A DNA stretch of 38,046 bases, taken from contig CAZNAD010000021.1 of NCBI GenBank assembly GCA_964571195.1, forward strand, positions 1 to 38,046, in the 5' to 3' direction. Position numbers and translations under genes: made by a program. The notes beneath the pieces are model-generated. The model ran no database searches. It was not told the DNA's origin and saw nothing but the letters and a program-made list of their open reading frames with translations. Below, piece after piece: positions 1 to 9,188 of the stretch. The DNA is from PALSA-1006 sp964571195. Lineage in GTDB: Bacteria; Pseudomonadota; Gammaproteobacteria; Burkholderiales; Gallionellaceae. The first letter of the stretch is position 1. Each line of letters starts with the position of its first letter.

Positions 1-356
1 GCAGCATCGAGAAGGTTTCCAAGAAGGAAGGCCTGATGTTGCGCCGCGAACTGGAGAAGCTGGAGCGCAGCTTGGGCGGGATCAAGGATCTGCAAGGCCT
101 GCCATCCGCGATCTTCGTGATCGACGTGGGTTATCAAAAAGGTACTGTGACTGAAGCGCAGAAGCTGGGTATCCCGGTGATCGGCGTGGTCGATACCAAC
201 CACAGCCCGCTGGGTGTGGATTTTGTGATTCCCGGCAACGATGACTCCAGCCAGGCAATCCGCCTGTATGCACGCGGTGTAGCCGATGCGATTCTGGAAG
301 GCCGCGCCAACGCGCTGACCGAGTTGACGGAACAAGTCGAGGCGAGTGCTGCGTAA
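1..356 (+). CDS. rpsB: 30S ribosomal protein S2, C-terminal part (5' end outside window)
   Basis: The reading frame is open from the first base (frame starting at base 3) to TAA at 354-356, giving the last ~117 residues of S2. The S2 signatures are visible: SLGGIKDLQGLPSAIFVID, the VVDTNHSPLGVDFVIPGNDD block and a variable acidic tail. S2 binds the head/platform of the small subunit and is needed to recruit S1. The gene is truncated only by the window edge. It is followed by a hairpin-T-tract and then tsf, the usual rpsB-tsf pairing in bacteria. Confidence 0.97.
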   Translation, partial: SIEKVSKKEGLMLRRELEKLERSLGGIKDLQGLPSAIFVIDVGYQKGTVTEAQKLGIPVIGVVDTNHSPLGVDFVIPGNDDSSQAIRLYARGVADAILEGRANALTELTEQVEASAA

Positions 357-373
357 GTAGCCTCTCCTGGACG

Positions 374-396
374 AAGGGGCGCAAGCCCCTTTTTTT
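374..396 (+). terminator. rpsB-tsf intergenic terminator/attenuator hairpin
   Basis: Seven-base-pair stem AAGGGGC / GCCCCTT around a GCAA tetraloop, running into seven T residues (390-396). This is a textbook intrinsic terminator placed between rpsB and tsf. Because the two genes are normally co-transcribed, it probably acts as a partial attenuator that lowers tsf expression relative to rpsB (inference). Confidence 0.8.
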
Positions 397-423
397 ATAA
401 ATGTGATTTGTTAGGAGTGCAAT

Positions 424-1320
424 ATGGCGGCAATTACCGCAGGAATGGTTATGGAGCTGCGCCAGGCGACTGGTCTCGGCATGATGGAATGCAAAAAGGC
501 GCTGACAGAGACTGACGGCGACTTCAAGGCAGCTGAAGAGCTGCTGCGTATCAAGAGCGGCGCGAAGGCCAGCAAAGCCGCATCGCGCGTGACCGCCGAG
601 GGCGTGGTTGGCGCGTTTATCACTGCCGACGGCAAAGCCGGTGCGGTGGCCGAAGTGAACTGCGAAACCGACTTTGTGGCCAAGAACGACGACTTCGTCG
701 CATTCGCCAAAAACGTTGCCGAAATCGTAGCCAAGTCCAATCCGGCTGACGTTGACGCGCTGTTGGCTTTGCCGATGGCCGGATCCACCGTGGAAGAAAC
801 CCGCAAGGCGCTGGTGATGAAGCTGGGTGAGAACGTGACGATTCGTCGCTTTGCCCGTTATGAAGCCGGCAACGGCAAGCTGGCTAGCTACCTGCACGGT
901 AGTCGCATCGGCGTGTTGTTGAGCTTTACCGGCGGCGACGAAGCGATGGGGCGCGATCTGGCGATGCACATTGCCGCCAGCAAGCCGAAGTCGGTTGATG
1001 CTTCCGGCGTGAACGCGGAAGACATCGAAACCGAGCGCCGCATCGCCATCGAGAAGGCCAAAGAAGCCGGCAAGCCGGAAGCGATGCTGGAAAAGATCGC
1101 CGAAGGTACCGTGCAGAAGTTCCTCAAGGACGTTACTCTGCTGGGCCAAGTGTTCGTTAAAGCTGAAGACGGCAAGCAGACTGTCGAACAATTGCTGAAG
1201 AGCAAGGGCGCTACAGTCACCGGTTTCCAGATGTTCGTGGTGGGTGAGGGCATCGAGAAGAAGGTCGAAGATTACGCGGCTGAAGTTGCGGCGACCGTTG
1301 CCGCTATCAAGAAAGGCTAA
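424..1320 (+). CDS. tsf: Translation elongation factor Ts
   Basis: 298 residues, a normal length for EF-Ts, the guanine-nucleotide exchange factor that recycles EF-Tu-GDP in the cytoplasm. The N-terminal UBA-like domain (1-55) has the conserved LRQATGLGMMECKKALTE. The core begins with AEGVVGAF, and the TDFVAKNDDF motif (~residues 77-86) is the segment that contacts EF-Tu. The start ATG is supported by AGGAG at 413-417, seven bases upstream. The gene lies between rpsB and pyrH, the standard proteobacterial order. Confidence 0.98.
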   Translation: MAAITAGMVMELRQATGLGMMECKKALTETDGDFKAAEELLRIKSGAKASKAASRVTAEGVVGAFITADGKAGAVAEVNCETDFVAKNDDFVAFAKNVAEIVAKSNPADVDALLALPMAGSTVEETRKALVMKLGENVTIRRFARYEAGNGKLASYLHGSRIGVLLSFTGGDEAMGRDLAMHIAASKPKSVDASGVNAEDIETERRIAIEKAKEAGKPEAMLEKIAEGTVQKFLKDVTLLGQVFVKAEDGKQTVEQLLKSKGATVTGFQMFVVGEGIEKKVEDYAAEVAATVAAIKKG

Positions 1321-1324
1321 ACCT

Positions 1325-2047
1325 ATGTCCAACACCCCGGCCTACAAACGCATCCTGCTCAAACTTTCCGGCGAAGCCCTGATGGGCGATGACAGTTACG
1401 GTATCAACCGTACTGTGATCGAACGCATCGTGGCCGAGATCAAGGAAGTTTCCGAGCTGGGGGTGGAGGTGGCGATGGTGATCGGCGGCGGCAATATCTT
1501 CCGTGGTGTGGCACCTGCCGCGGCCGGAATGGATAGAGCGACCGCCGATTACATGGGGATGTTGGCTACTGTGATGAACTCAATGGCTTTGCAGGATGCG
1601 ATGACGCGTGCCGGTTTGCAGTGCCGGGTGCAGTCAGCGCTGAGTCTGGAGCAGGTGGCGGAGCCGTTCATTCGCGGCAAGGCACTGCGCTATCTGGAAG
1701 ATGGCAAAGTGGTGATCTTTGCCGCCGGTATCGGTAGCCCGTTCTTCACGACGGACACCGCTGCCGCATTGCGTGGTGTGGAGATGGATGCCGAGGTCGT
1801 TATCAAAGCCACCAAAGTGGACGGAGTTTATACCGCCGATCCCAAGAAAGACCCGAAAGCGACGCGCTATCAGAAGGTGAGCTTCGACGAGGCGATCAGC
1901 AAAGATTTGAAAGTCATGGATGCGACCGCATTGACCCTGTGTCGCGACCAGAAGCTGCCCATCATCGTGTTCAGCATCTTCAAAGCGGGTGCTTTGAAGC
2001 GCGTGGTGATGGGACAAGACGAAGGTACATTGGTACATTGCGATTGA
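1325..2047 (+). CDS. pyrH: UMP kinase
   Basis: 240 residues, amino-acid-kinase fold. It phosphorylates UMP to UDP with ATP and is the bacterial hexameric, allosterically regulated type, essential for pyrimidine nucleotides. Visible motifs: LLKLSGEAL near the N-terminus, VIGGGNIFRG (~residues 56-65), FAAGIGSPFFTTDTAA for UMP/ATP binding, and ATKVDGVYTADPKK. The frame is open upstream into tsf, but the start at ATG 1325 gives the family N-terminus, and AAAGG at 1312-1316 serves as ribosome site. Only four bases separate it from tsf, so translation is probably coupled. Confidence 0.97.
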   Translation: MSNTPAYKRILLKLSGEALMGDDSYGINRTVIERIVAEIKEVSELGVEVAMVIGGGNIFRGVAPAAAGMDRATADYMGMLATVMNSMALQDAMTRAGLQCRVQSALSLEQVAEPFIRGKALRYLEDGKVVIFAAGIGSPFFTTDTAAALRGVEMDAEVVIKATKVDGVYTADPKKDPKATRYQKVSFDEAISKDLKVMDATALTLCRDQKLPIIVFSIFKAGALKRVVMGQDEGTLVHCD

Positions 2048-2060
2048 TGAGGGATTAGAG

Positions 2061-2618
2061 ATGATTGCTGACATCAAGAAGAACGTAGAACAGAAAATGA
2101 CGAAATCGCTGGAGGCACTTAAGGCGGATTTCGGCAAGGTGCGTACCGGTCGCGCGCATACCGGCATATTGGATCATGTGATGGTGGACTATTACGGTAG
2201 CCCGACTGCGGTGAACCAGGTGGCAAACGTGACGTTGACAGATGCGCGCACCATCGGTGTGCAGCCATACGAAAAAAATATGATCGGCCCGATCGAAAAA
2301 GCGATCCGCGATTCCGACCTGGGTCTGAATCCCTCGACCAATGGCGACATCATCCGTGTGCCGATGCCGATGCTGACCGAGGAACGTCGCCGCGACCTGA
2401 TCAAAGTCGTGCGCAACGAGGCGGAGAACGCCAAGGTCGCCGTGCGCAATATCCGTCGCGATGCCAACGAACAGCTGAAAAAGCTGCTCAAGGACAAGGA
2501 AGTCGGCGAAGATGAAGAACGCCGCGCGCAGGATGAGGTGCAGAAGTTCACCGACCGTTTTGTGACCGAGATCGACAAGGCGCTGCAAGCCAAAGAAGCC
2601 GACCTGATGGCCGTCTGA
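2061..2618 (+). CDS. frr: Ribosome recycling factor
   Basis: 185 residues, the usual RRF length. Together with EF-G it splits the post-termination ribosome complex. Domain I helices contain KADFGKVRTGRAHTGILDHV, domain II lies in the middle, and the C-terminal helix has the conserved VRNIRRDANEQLKK and KEVGEDEERRAQDEVQK. GAGGG just downstream of the pyrH stop provides the ribosome site. It lies 13 bases after pyrH, in the conserved pyrH-frr-uppS order. Confidence 0.97.
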   Translation: MIADIKKNVEQKMTKSLEALKADFGKVRTGRAHTGILDHVMVDYYGSPTAVNQVANVTLTDARTIGVQPYEKNMIGPIEKAIRDSDLGLNPSTNGDIIRVPMPMLTEERRRDLIKVVRNEAENAKVAVRNIRRDANEQLKKLLKDKEVGEDEERRAQDEVQKFTDRFVTEIDKALQAKEADLMAV

Positions 2619-2626
2619 TCAGGCGC

Positions 2627-2677
2627 TAGGATTGAGGATTGAGAGTAAAAACCTTCGCGGGACTCCCCTCAATCCTA
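2627..2677. repeat. Inverted repeat between frr and uppS
   Basis: Perfect 11-bp inverted repeat (TAGGATTGAGG at 2627-2637, CCTCAATCCTA at 2667-2677) with a 29-base loop, filling most of the 75-bp frr-uppS gap. The left arm is also a short tandem (GGATTGAG twice). There is no T-tract, so it is more likely a dispersed palindrome or mRNA-stability hairpin than a terminator. The uppS ribosome site AGGGAG follows immediately. Confidence 0.6.
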
Positions 2678-2693
2678 ACTCTAGGGAGTTGTA

Positions 2694-3458
2694 ATGGCGC
2701 TATTTAAAAGTTCCACCCGTATCATCCCCGATGCGCCGCTCGTCCCGCGCCATATCGCCATGATCATGGACGGCAACGGACGCTGGGCCAAACAGCGTTT
2801 CCTGCCCCGTGTGGCGGGACACCAGCGCGGGGTCGAAACCGTACGCGAGATGGTCAAAGCGTGCCGTAAATTGGGCGTGGAGTACCTCACCTTGTTCGCT
2901 TTCAGCAGCGAGAACTGGCGCCGCCCGCCCGAAGAAGTCTCTTTCCTGATGCAACTGTTTGTGAAGATGCTTGAACGTGAGGTCGGCAAGCTGCATGAGG
3001 CGAACGTCCGCTTGAAGATCGTCGGCGACTTGTCGCGTTTTGATGAGCAACTCAGGCGTTATATTACCGAGGCCGAGCAATTGACCGCTGAGAATGATGG
3101 TCTGACTCTGACCATCGCCGCCAACTACGGCGGTCGCTGGGACATCATGCATGCCATGCAGGGGCTGTGGAAAGCCCATCCTGAGAAAGCCGGAGACTTC
3201 AGCGAAGAGGATCTGGAGCCTTATCTGTCTATGCATTATGCGCCTGAACCGGATCTGTTCATCCGTACGGGGGGCGAGCAACGCATCAGCAATTTTCTGC
3301 TCTGGCAATTAGCCTATACCGAACTTTATTTCACCGATATCTTGTGGCCCGCGTTCGATCAAGCGGCGCTGGAACAAGCGATTCAGTCCTACCAGAAACG
3401 CGAGCGGCGCTACGGACGCACCAGCGAGCAGCTCACCGAGGGCAAAACGGGTGCTTAA
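2694..3458 (+). CDS. uppS: Undecaprenyl diphosphate synthase (cis-prenyltransferase)
   Basis: 254 residues. It condenses eight isopentenyl diphosphates onto farnesyl diphosphate in cis to make the C55 carrier for peptidoglycan and O-antigen. Signatures: HIAMIMDGNGRWAKQR with the catalytic Asp (~residue 24), FAFSSENW, and the C-terminal RTGGEQRISNFLLWQ and ELYFTDILWP. The ATG has AGGGAG at 2683-2688. The last eight bases overlap the cdsA start, indicating translational coupling. Confidence 0.97.
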   Translation: MALFKSSTRIIPDAPLVPRHIAMIMDGNGRWAKQRFLPRVAGHQRGVETVREMVKACRKLGVEYLTLFAFSSENWRRPPEEVSFLMQLFVKMLEREVGKLHEANVRLKIVGDLSRFDEQLRRYITEAEQLTAENDGLTLTIAANYGGRWDIMHAMQGLWKAHPEKAGDFSEEDLEPYLSMHYAPEPDLFIRTGGEQRISNFLLWQLAYTELYFTDILWPAFDQAALEQAIQSYQKRERRYGRTSEQLTEGKTGA

Positions 3459-4275
3459 GCAGCGTGTCATCACCGCCATCATTCTGTTTGTGCTGCTGCT
3501 GGCCGCTGTATTTGTGCTGCCAGCTTGGGGATGGTCGGCACTGGTCGCACTCATGGTCTGGCAAAGTGCAGTGGAATGGGCTCGCCTGTCCGGCATGACG
3601 GGGCGTGTCTCGACCTTTTACTGTGTCGCCACGCTGGCGATGATGGCCGGGATATTGTGGTTCGATAACAGCACGACAGTCGAAGCCAGCCGTTTGTTGC
3701 ACCTGTTCTGGTATTTCATGGCCATCGTGCTGTGGGTACTGGTGGTTCCGGCCTGGATGATCGCCAGCTGGAAGCCCACGAATCCGTGGTTGATGGGACT
3801 GGTCGGCTGGGCCGTGGTGTTGCCGACGGCTCTGGCGATGATCGATTTGCGCAATGTCAGCCCTTGGCTGCTGCTGGGGGCGATGTCGATAGTCTGGGTC
3901 GCCGATACAGCTGCGTATTTTTCGGGTAAGCGTTTCGGCAAGAATAAACTGGCTCCCGCCATCAGTCCCGGCAAGACCTGGGAAGGCGTGTTCGGTGCAT
4001 TGATCGTGGTTTCCTGCTATGTCCTGCTGGTCGGTTGGGGGAGCGGACTGTTCAAGAATTATCCCGTGTTCCCCGGTATCATCATCGCGTCCTGGTGGTG
4101 GGTCGGTCTGGCTGTGATCGGCGACCTGTTCGAGTCCGCCGTCAAACGTCAGGCCGGAGTGAAAGATAGTGGCGCTCTGCTGCCCGGGCACGGCGGGTTA
4201 TTGGATCGTATCGACGCGCTGACCTCGACTTTGCCTTTCGCCGCCATTGCGCTGGTGTTCCAACAAATGGCCTGA
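3451..4275 (+). CDS. cdsA: Phosphatidate cytidylyltransferase (CDP-diglyceride synthase)
   Basis: 274 residues, GTG start inside the end of uppS. It makes CDP-diacylglycerol from phosphatidate and CTP at the inner membrane, the branch point of phospholipid synthesis. About seven to eight hydrophobic segments are visible. The C-terminal signature ESAVKRQAGVKDSGALLPGHG followed by GLLDRIDAL (~residues 225-253) is the CdsA motif with its metal-binding aspartates. The usual Ser after DRID is Ala here, a minor variation. Confidence 0.95.
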   Translation: MLKQRVITAIILFVLLLAAVFVLPAWGWSALVALMVWQSAVEWARLSGMTGRVSTFYCVATLAMMAGILWFDNSTTVEASRLLHLFWYFMAIVLWVLVVPAWMIASWKPTNPWLMGLVGWAVVLPTALAMIDLRNVSPWLLLGAMSIVWVADTAAYFSGKRFGKNKLAPAISPGKTWEGVFGALIVVSCYVLLVGWGSGLFKNYPVFPGIIIASWWWVGLAVIGDLFESAVKRQAGVKDSGALLPGHGGLLDRIDALTSTLPFAAIALVFQQMA

Positions 4276-4328
4276 GCGCGGCCCGATACCGCTTCGGCAG
4301 CCAGTTCGACAATCACAGATATGAACAC

Positions 4329-5513
4329 ATGAATAAACCACAATCCATCACGGTACTTGGCGCGACAGGCAGCATAGGTAAGAGCACACTGGATGTGGTG
4401 GCGCGCCATCCCGAACGCTACCGTGTCTATGCACTCACCGCTTATCAGCAGGACGAATTGCTGTTCGAACAGTGTGTCCGTTTCAAGCCGCGTTTTGCGG
4501 TGATGCTGGACGAACAGGCCGGTCAGCGGCTGGCCGGGCGTGTCCGGGCGGCGGGACTGGCGACCGAGGTATTGGGCGGCGTGGAAGCACTGGAACAGGT
4601 CGCTGCGGCAACCGAGGTCGACGCGGTGATGGCGGCCATTGTGGGTGCGGCGGGATTGCGTCCGACTCTGGCGGCGGCACGTGCGGGCAAACGTATTCTG
4701 CTGGCGAACAAAGAAACGCTGGTGATGGCCGGACGTCTGTTTATGGATGTCGTGCGCCAGAGCGGCTCACCGCTGCTACCCATCGACAGCGAACATAACG
4801 CCATCTTCCAGGCCTTGCCCGAGCGTTATTCGGGAGATATGGGCGCAAACGGGGTGAGCCAGATATTGCTCACCGCTTCCGGCGGTCCCTTCCGCAATAC
4901 CTCTCTGGCCGATCTGCGCCGGGTCACGCCGGAACAGGCGTGCGCCCATCCAAATTGGAGCATGGGGCGCAAGATATCGGTCGATTCCGCCACTATGATG
5001 AACAAGGGTCTGGAGGTCATCGAAGCACATTGGTTGTTCAATGCGCCAGCCGATGCCATCCAGGTGGTGGTACATCCGCAAAGTGTGATCCATTCCATGG
5101 TGCAATACGTGGACGGTTCGGTGTTGGCACAATTGGGCAATCCCGACATGCGTACGCCTATCGCATATGGTCTGGCCTATCCAGAGCGGATCGATGCGGG
5201 TGTAGCACCACTGGATCTGTTCAAGATCGCGCGACTCGATTTTGTCGCGCCAGACCTTGAGCGTTTCCCTTGCCTGGCACTGGCGTATCGCGCCCTGCGT
5301 GCCGGGGGGACGGCACCGACGCTGATGAACGCGGCCAACGAAGTGGCAGTGGAGGCGTTCCTCGAACGGCGCATCAGTTTTCTGGATATTCCGCGTCTGA
5401 TCGCACATGTGCTGGATGAGTTGCCGACGGTTGCAGTGACTGAATTGGAAGATGTGCTGTTGGCGGATGTTCAGGCGCGTGCCGCAGCACACGCCTGGAT
5501 CGCGCGCTCATGA
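4329..5513 (+). CDS. dxr: 1-deoxy-D-xylulose 5-phosphate reductoisomerase
   Basis: 394 residues. NADPH-dependent second enzyme of the MEP isoprenoid pathway, converting DXP to MEP. The N-terminal Rossmann motif is LGATGSIGKSTLDV (~residues 10-23). The catalytic centre is LLPIDSEHNAIFQ (Asp/Glu metal ligands) and MGRKISVDSATMMNKGLE, with the substrate-loop NWSMG. It supplies the isoprenoid precursors that uppS in the same cluster polymerises. The stop codon overlaps the rseP start (ATGA). Confidence 0.97.
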   Translation: MNKPQSITVLGATGSIGKSTLDVVARHPERYRVYALTAYQQDELLFEQCVRFKPRFAVMLDEQAGQRLAGRVRAAGLATEVLGGVEALEQVAAATEVDAVMAAIVGAAGLRPTLAAARAGKRILLANKETLVMAGRLFMDVVRQSGSPLLPIDSEHNAIFQALPERYSGDMGANGVSQILLTASGGPFRNTSLADLRRVTPEQACAHPNWSMGRKISVDSATMMNKGLEVIEAHWLFNAPADAIQVVVHPQSVIHSMVQYVDGSVLAQLGNPDMRTPIAYGLAYPERIDAGVAPLDLFKIARLDFVAPDLERFPCLALAYRALRAGGTAPTLMNAANEVAVEAFLERRISFLDIPRLIAHVLDELPTVAVTELEDVLLADVQARAAAHAWIARS

Positions 5514-6862
5514 CCTTACTCGCGTTCATCATCGCGATTGCACTACTGGTGACTTTCCACGAGTTGGGACACTACTGGGTCGCACGGCTGTTCAATGTGA
5601 AAGTGCTGCGTTTCTCGCTGGGTTTCGGCAAACCTTTTTATATCAAACGCTTCGCCGGTGGCGAGACCGAATGGGCGGTCGCGGCGATCCCGCTCGGTGG
5701 TTATGTCAAGATGCTGGACGAGCGCGAAGGTGAGGTGCCCGAACATGAACTGGCCCGCGCCTTCAATCGGCAGCCGGTGCTGCACCGTATGGCCATCGTG
5801 GTGGCCGGACCGCTGGCCAACCTGCTGCTGGCGGTGCTGCTGTATTGGGGACTATTCGTTTACGGTGTACCCGGTATCAGACCCGTGCTCGGGGATATCC
5901 CGGCAGCCACGCCGGCGGCAGTTGCGCAACTTCGCGCCGGGGACAACATTGTCGCTATCAACGGGCAAACTACACCGAGCTGGCAGGAAGTACGCTGGTT
6001 ACTGCTCGACCTTATCTTGCAGCAGCGCACGGCCAATATCGAGTTGCGCAGCGCTGAAGGCGAAACCTTTTTCCGCGTGCTGGACATGAGCGTATTACAG
6101 CCCGGCGATCTGGATGGTGATTTTCTGGACAAACTCGGCCTGCGTCCCTACCGCCCAACAGTCTTGCCGGTGATCGACAAACTCGTCGATGGTGGTGCCG
6201 CCCAGCGGGGTGGCTTGCAGGAACAGGACCGGATATTGGCAGTGAACGGGCAGAGGGTCCCGGAATGGGATGTCTTCGTTGAAACGGTGCGCGCGCATCC
6301 GGGCCAAGCGCTCAGTCTGGAAGTCGAACGTGGCGGCGTTACACGGATGTTATCGGTCACGCCGGATACGCTCTCCGAGTCCGGGCGGCAGATCGGGCGT
6401 ATCGGTGCCGCCCCCAAGATAGACCGCGCACAGTTCGAGGCGCTGCTGACCGAAGTGCGCTATCCCCTTGATACCGCCCTGACCGAAGCCTTGCGCAAGA
6501 CCTGGGAGACCTCGGTGGTCAGTCTGAAGATGATGTGGAAGATGATACAAGGCGAGGTGTCGCTGAAGAACCTGAGTGGGCCTATCACCATCGCCGATTA
6601 CGCCGGACAATCCGCCCAGATCGGGCTGGGAGCCTATCTGGCGTTTCTGGCACTCATCAGTATCAGTCTCGGCGTGCTGAATTTACTTCCCGTCCCCTTA
6701 TTGGATGGGGGGCATTTGCTGTATTATGCGGTTGAATGGATTAAAGGCAGCCCGGTATCCGAACGTTTCTGGGAGGCCGGACAGCGGATAGGCATTGCAT
6801 TGTTGGTTACCATGATGGCTTTTGCGTTGTATAACGACATCAGCCGCCTGTTTTTGGATTGA
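5510..6862 (+). CDS. rseP: RIP metalloprotease RseP (site-2 protease)
   Basis: 450 residues, the same length as E. coli RseP. Intramembrane zinc protease that cleaves anti-sigma-E RseA after DegS and also clears signal-peptide remnants. The first transmembrane segment carries HELGH (His17, Glu18, His21). Two periplasmic PDZ domains lie at about 115-200 and 205-290, the second with GGAAQRGGLQEQDRILAVNG. The C-terminal membrane part has the LLDGG motif giving the third zinc ligand. It starts 4 bp inside dxr and precedes bamA, the conserved envelope-stress/outer-membrane order. Confidence 0.97.
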   Translation: MTLLAFIIAIALLVTFHELGHYWVARLFNVKVLRFSLGFGKPFYIKRFAGGETEWAVAAIPLGGYVKMLDEREGEVPEHELARAFNRQPVLHRMAIVVAGPLANLLLAVLLYWGLFVYGVPGIRPVLGDIPAATPAAVAQLRAGDNIVAINGQTTPSWQEVRWLLLDLILQQRTANIELRSAEGETFFRVLDMSVLQPGDLDGDFLDKLGLRPYRPTVLPVIDKLVDGGAAQRGGLQEQDRILAVNGQRVPEWDVFVETVRAHPGQALSLEVERGGVTRMLSVTPDTLSESGRQIGRIGAAPKIDRAQFEALLTEVRYPLDTALTEALRKTWETSVVSLKMMWKMIQGEVSLKNLSGPITIADYAGQSAQIGLGAYLAFLALISISLGVLNLLPVPLLDGGHLLYYAVEWIKGSPVSERFWEAGQRIGIALLVTMMAFALYNDISRLFLD

Positions 6863-6868
6863 AAACGA

Positions 6869-9151
6869 ATGAATTTTAAGAGACTGGCGGGACTGTTCCC
6901 GCTGTTGTACGTTGCGTCTGTCTGGGCGGTCGAACCTTTCGTCATTAAAGACATCCGTGTTGAGGGGATACAGCGTACCGAGGCCGGTACGGTGTTCAGC
7001 TATCTGCCGGTCAAGGTCGGCGATACACTCAACGACGACAAGGCGACGATGGCGATACACGCCTTGTTCTCGACCGGTTTTTTCAAAGATGTCAGCCTGA
7101 AAGCCGAGCAGGATGTGCTGATCGTCTCGGTGCGCGAGCGTCCCTCCATCGCCGGGATCGAGATCGATGGAGTGACCGACTTCCCCAAGGATCAGTTGCG
7201 CGACAATCTCAAACACGTCGGCTTGGCGGAAGGGCGCATCTTCGACAAATCGGCCCTGGAAAAATCCGAACAGGAACTCAAGCGCCAGTATGTCGCACGC
7301 GGCAAATACAGCGTCTCGGTCAAGACCACGATCACGGAATTGGAACGTAACCGCGTCGCGGTGAATTTCCGGGTGCACGAAGGTACAGTCGCCAAGATTC
7401 GCCAGATCAATATCGTGGGTAACAAGGTCTACAGCGAAGAAGAGTTGCTGGACATGATCAAGCTGAGTACGCCGACCACCTTCAGCTGGATGACCAAAAA
7501 CGACCAGTATTCCAAGCCCAAGCTGTCGGCGGATCTGGAGACCCTGCGAACCTTCTATCTGGATTCCGGATATATGGAGTTTTCCATCGACTCCACCCAG
7601 GTTTCCATTTCGCCCGACAAAAAAGACATCTTCATCACGCTGAATATCACCGAGGGCCCCAAATACTCCATCGCGTCGGTGCAGGTGGCCGGTCCGCAGT
7701 CCGTGTTCTCCCATGAACAGATCCGCAAGATGGTCAGCTTGCAGCCGGGCGATGTGTTCTCGCGCAAAGCGATCACGGCCTCGACCCAGAAGATCACTGA
7801 ACAGTTCGGGGATGAAGGTTATGCTTTCGCCAATGTGAATGCGGTACCCGAGATCGACAAAGAGAAACATCAGGTCGGTTTCACCTTCATGACCGACCCG
7901 TTCCAGCGCGTATATATCCGCCGGGTCAACATCTTGGGCAACACCAAGACCAAAGACGAAGTGATCCGCCGCGAATTCAGACAGATGGAAAGCGGATGGT
8001 TCGCCACTGAAAAGATCAAGAATTCCAAACAGCGGATCGACAGACTGGGCTTTTTCGGCTCCACCAATGTCGAGACCGTGCCGGTACCGGGTACCAAGGA
8101 TCAGATGGATCTGAACGTATCGGTGGAGGAAAAATCGACCGGTACATTGTCCGTCGGTGCGGGTATCAGCAGTACCGAAGGTGTGACCTTCATGGGCAGT
8201 GTCAGCCAGAGCAACGTGTTCGGCACCGGCAATTCGCTTTCTACCCAGATCAACACCAGTGAATTCAATAAAGTCTACTCGGTCTCCTATACCAATCCTT
8301 ATTACACGGACGAGGGAGTCAGTCGCGGTTTCGATATCTACAACCGCAAGACCAGTTCTACTCAGGCTAGTGTCAGCCAATACACCTCGGAGAGTTTGGG
8401 CGGCGGCGTACGTTTTGCAGTCCCCTTGAGTGAAGACCAAATGATCCACTATGGACTTGCCGCTGAAGATACGACCATCGGCCTGACCTCCTTGAGTCCG
8501 CAGCGATATTCTGATTACATCAATCTCTACGGGGCAAGAACGATCAACTACCTGGGTTCTATCGGCTGGAGCCGGGATAACCGCGACAGCGCGTTATATC
8601 CGACCGAAGGTACCATGCAACGTGCCTCAAGCGAGGTCGGTCTGCCGGCTTCCAGTCAGCATTATTTCAAGCTGACCTATCAGCACCAGTGGTTCTATCC
8701 CGTCAATCGTGATGTCACCTTCATGATGAACGGTGAGGCAGGTGTCGCGGGTGGATATGATGGGCAGGGGCTGCCGTTCTTCAAGAATTTCTATGCCGGC
8801 GGGGTCGGCTCCGTGCGCGGTTATGATTCGTACTCCCTGGGGCCGCGTGATACCAACGGGTATGCGCTCGGCGGCGACCGGCGCGTGATCGGCAATGCTG
8901 AGTTGCTGTTTCCTATGCCGGGTTTTGAAAAGGAAAAATCGGTTCGTTTGAGCCTGTTCGTGGATGGCGGTGCCGTCTATGGCGAAGCGACACAGAGTCT
9001 GGCCTCGATAGGGATGCGCTACTCGACCGGCGGGGCGCTGACCTGGTTCTCGCCGGTGGGGCCGATCCGTCTGAGTTATGGTATTCCCATAGGTGTCCAA
9101 GAACAGGATAAACTACAGCGTTTCCAATTCACTTTGGGCACACTGTTCTGA
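6869..9151 (+). CDS. bamA: Outer membrane protein assembly factor BamA
   Basis: 760 residues. Central Omp85 component of the BAM complex that inserts beta-barrel proteins into the outer membrane. It begins with a signal peptide likely cleaved after SVWA (~residue 20). Five POTRA domains follow to about residue 420 (first: FVIKDIRVEGIQRTE), then a 16-strand barrel. The lid-lock motif appears as VRGY (~residue 650), and the protein ends in an aromatic Phe (QFTLGTLF), the beta-signal. Only six bases separate it from rseP. Confidence 0.97.
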   Translation: MNFKRLAGLFPLLYVASVWAVEPFVIKDIRVEGIQRTEAGTVFSYLPVKVGDTLNDDKATMAIHALFSTGFFKDVSLKAEQDVLIVSVRERPSIAGIEIDGVTDFPKDQLRDNLKHVGLAEGRIFDKSALEKSEQELKRQYVARGKYSVSVKTTITELERNRVAVNFRVHEGTVAKIRQINIVGNKVYSEEELLDMIKLSTPTTFSWMTKNDQYSKPKLSADLETLRTFYLDSGYMEFSIDSTQVSISPDKKDIFITLNITEGPKYSIASVQVAGPQSVFSHEQIRKMVSLQPGDVFSRKAITASTQKITEQFGDEGYAFANVNAVPEIDKEKHQVGFTFMTDPFQRVYIRRVNILGNTKTKDEVIRREFRQMESGWFATEKIKNSKQRIDRLGFFGSTNVETVPVPGTKDQMDLNVSVEEKSTGTLSVGAGISSTEGVTFMGSVSQSNVFGTGNSLSTQINTSEFNKVYSVSYTNPYYTDEGVSRGFDIYNRKTSSTQASVSQYTSESLGGGVRFAVPLSEDQMIHYGLAAEDTTIGLTSLSPQRYSDYINLYGARTINYLGSIGWSRDNRDSALYPTEGTMQRASSEVGLPASSQHYFKLTYQHQWFYPVNRDVTFMMNGEAGVAGGYDGQGLPFFKNFYAGGVGSVRGYDSYSLGPRDTNGYALGGDRRVIGNAELLFPMPGFEKEKSVRLSLFVDGGAVYGEATQSLASIGMRYSTGGALTWFSPVGPIRLSYGIPIGVQEQDKLQRFQFTLGTLF

Positions 9152-9188
9152 TACGGTCTGCCGGATGAGCTTGTTACAAGGAGGAAAG

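Noticed and set aside
82..1335. 417-codon minus-strand frame opposite rpsB and tsf
   Set aside because: Shadow frame over two certain genes, with no recognisable domain.
6698..8449. 583-codon minus-strand frame opposite bamA
   Set aside because: Shadow of bamA codon usage; no ribosome site, signal or motif.
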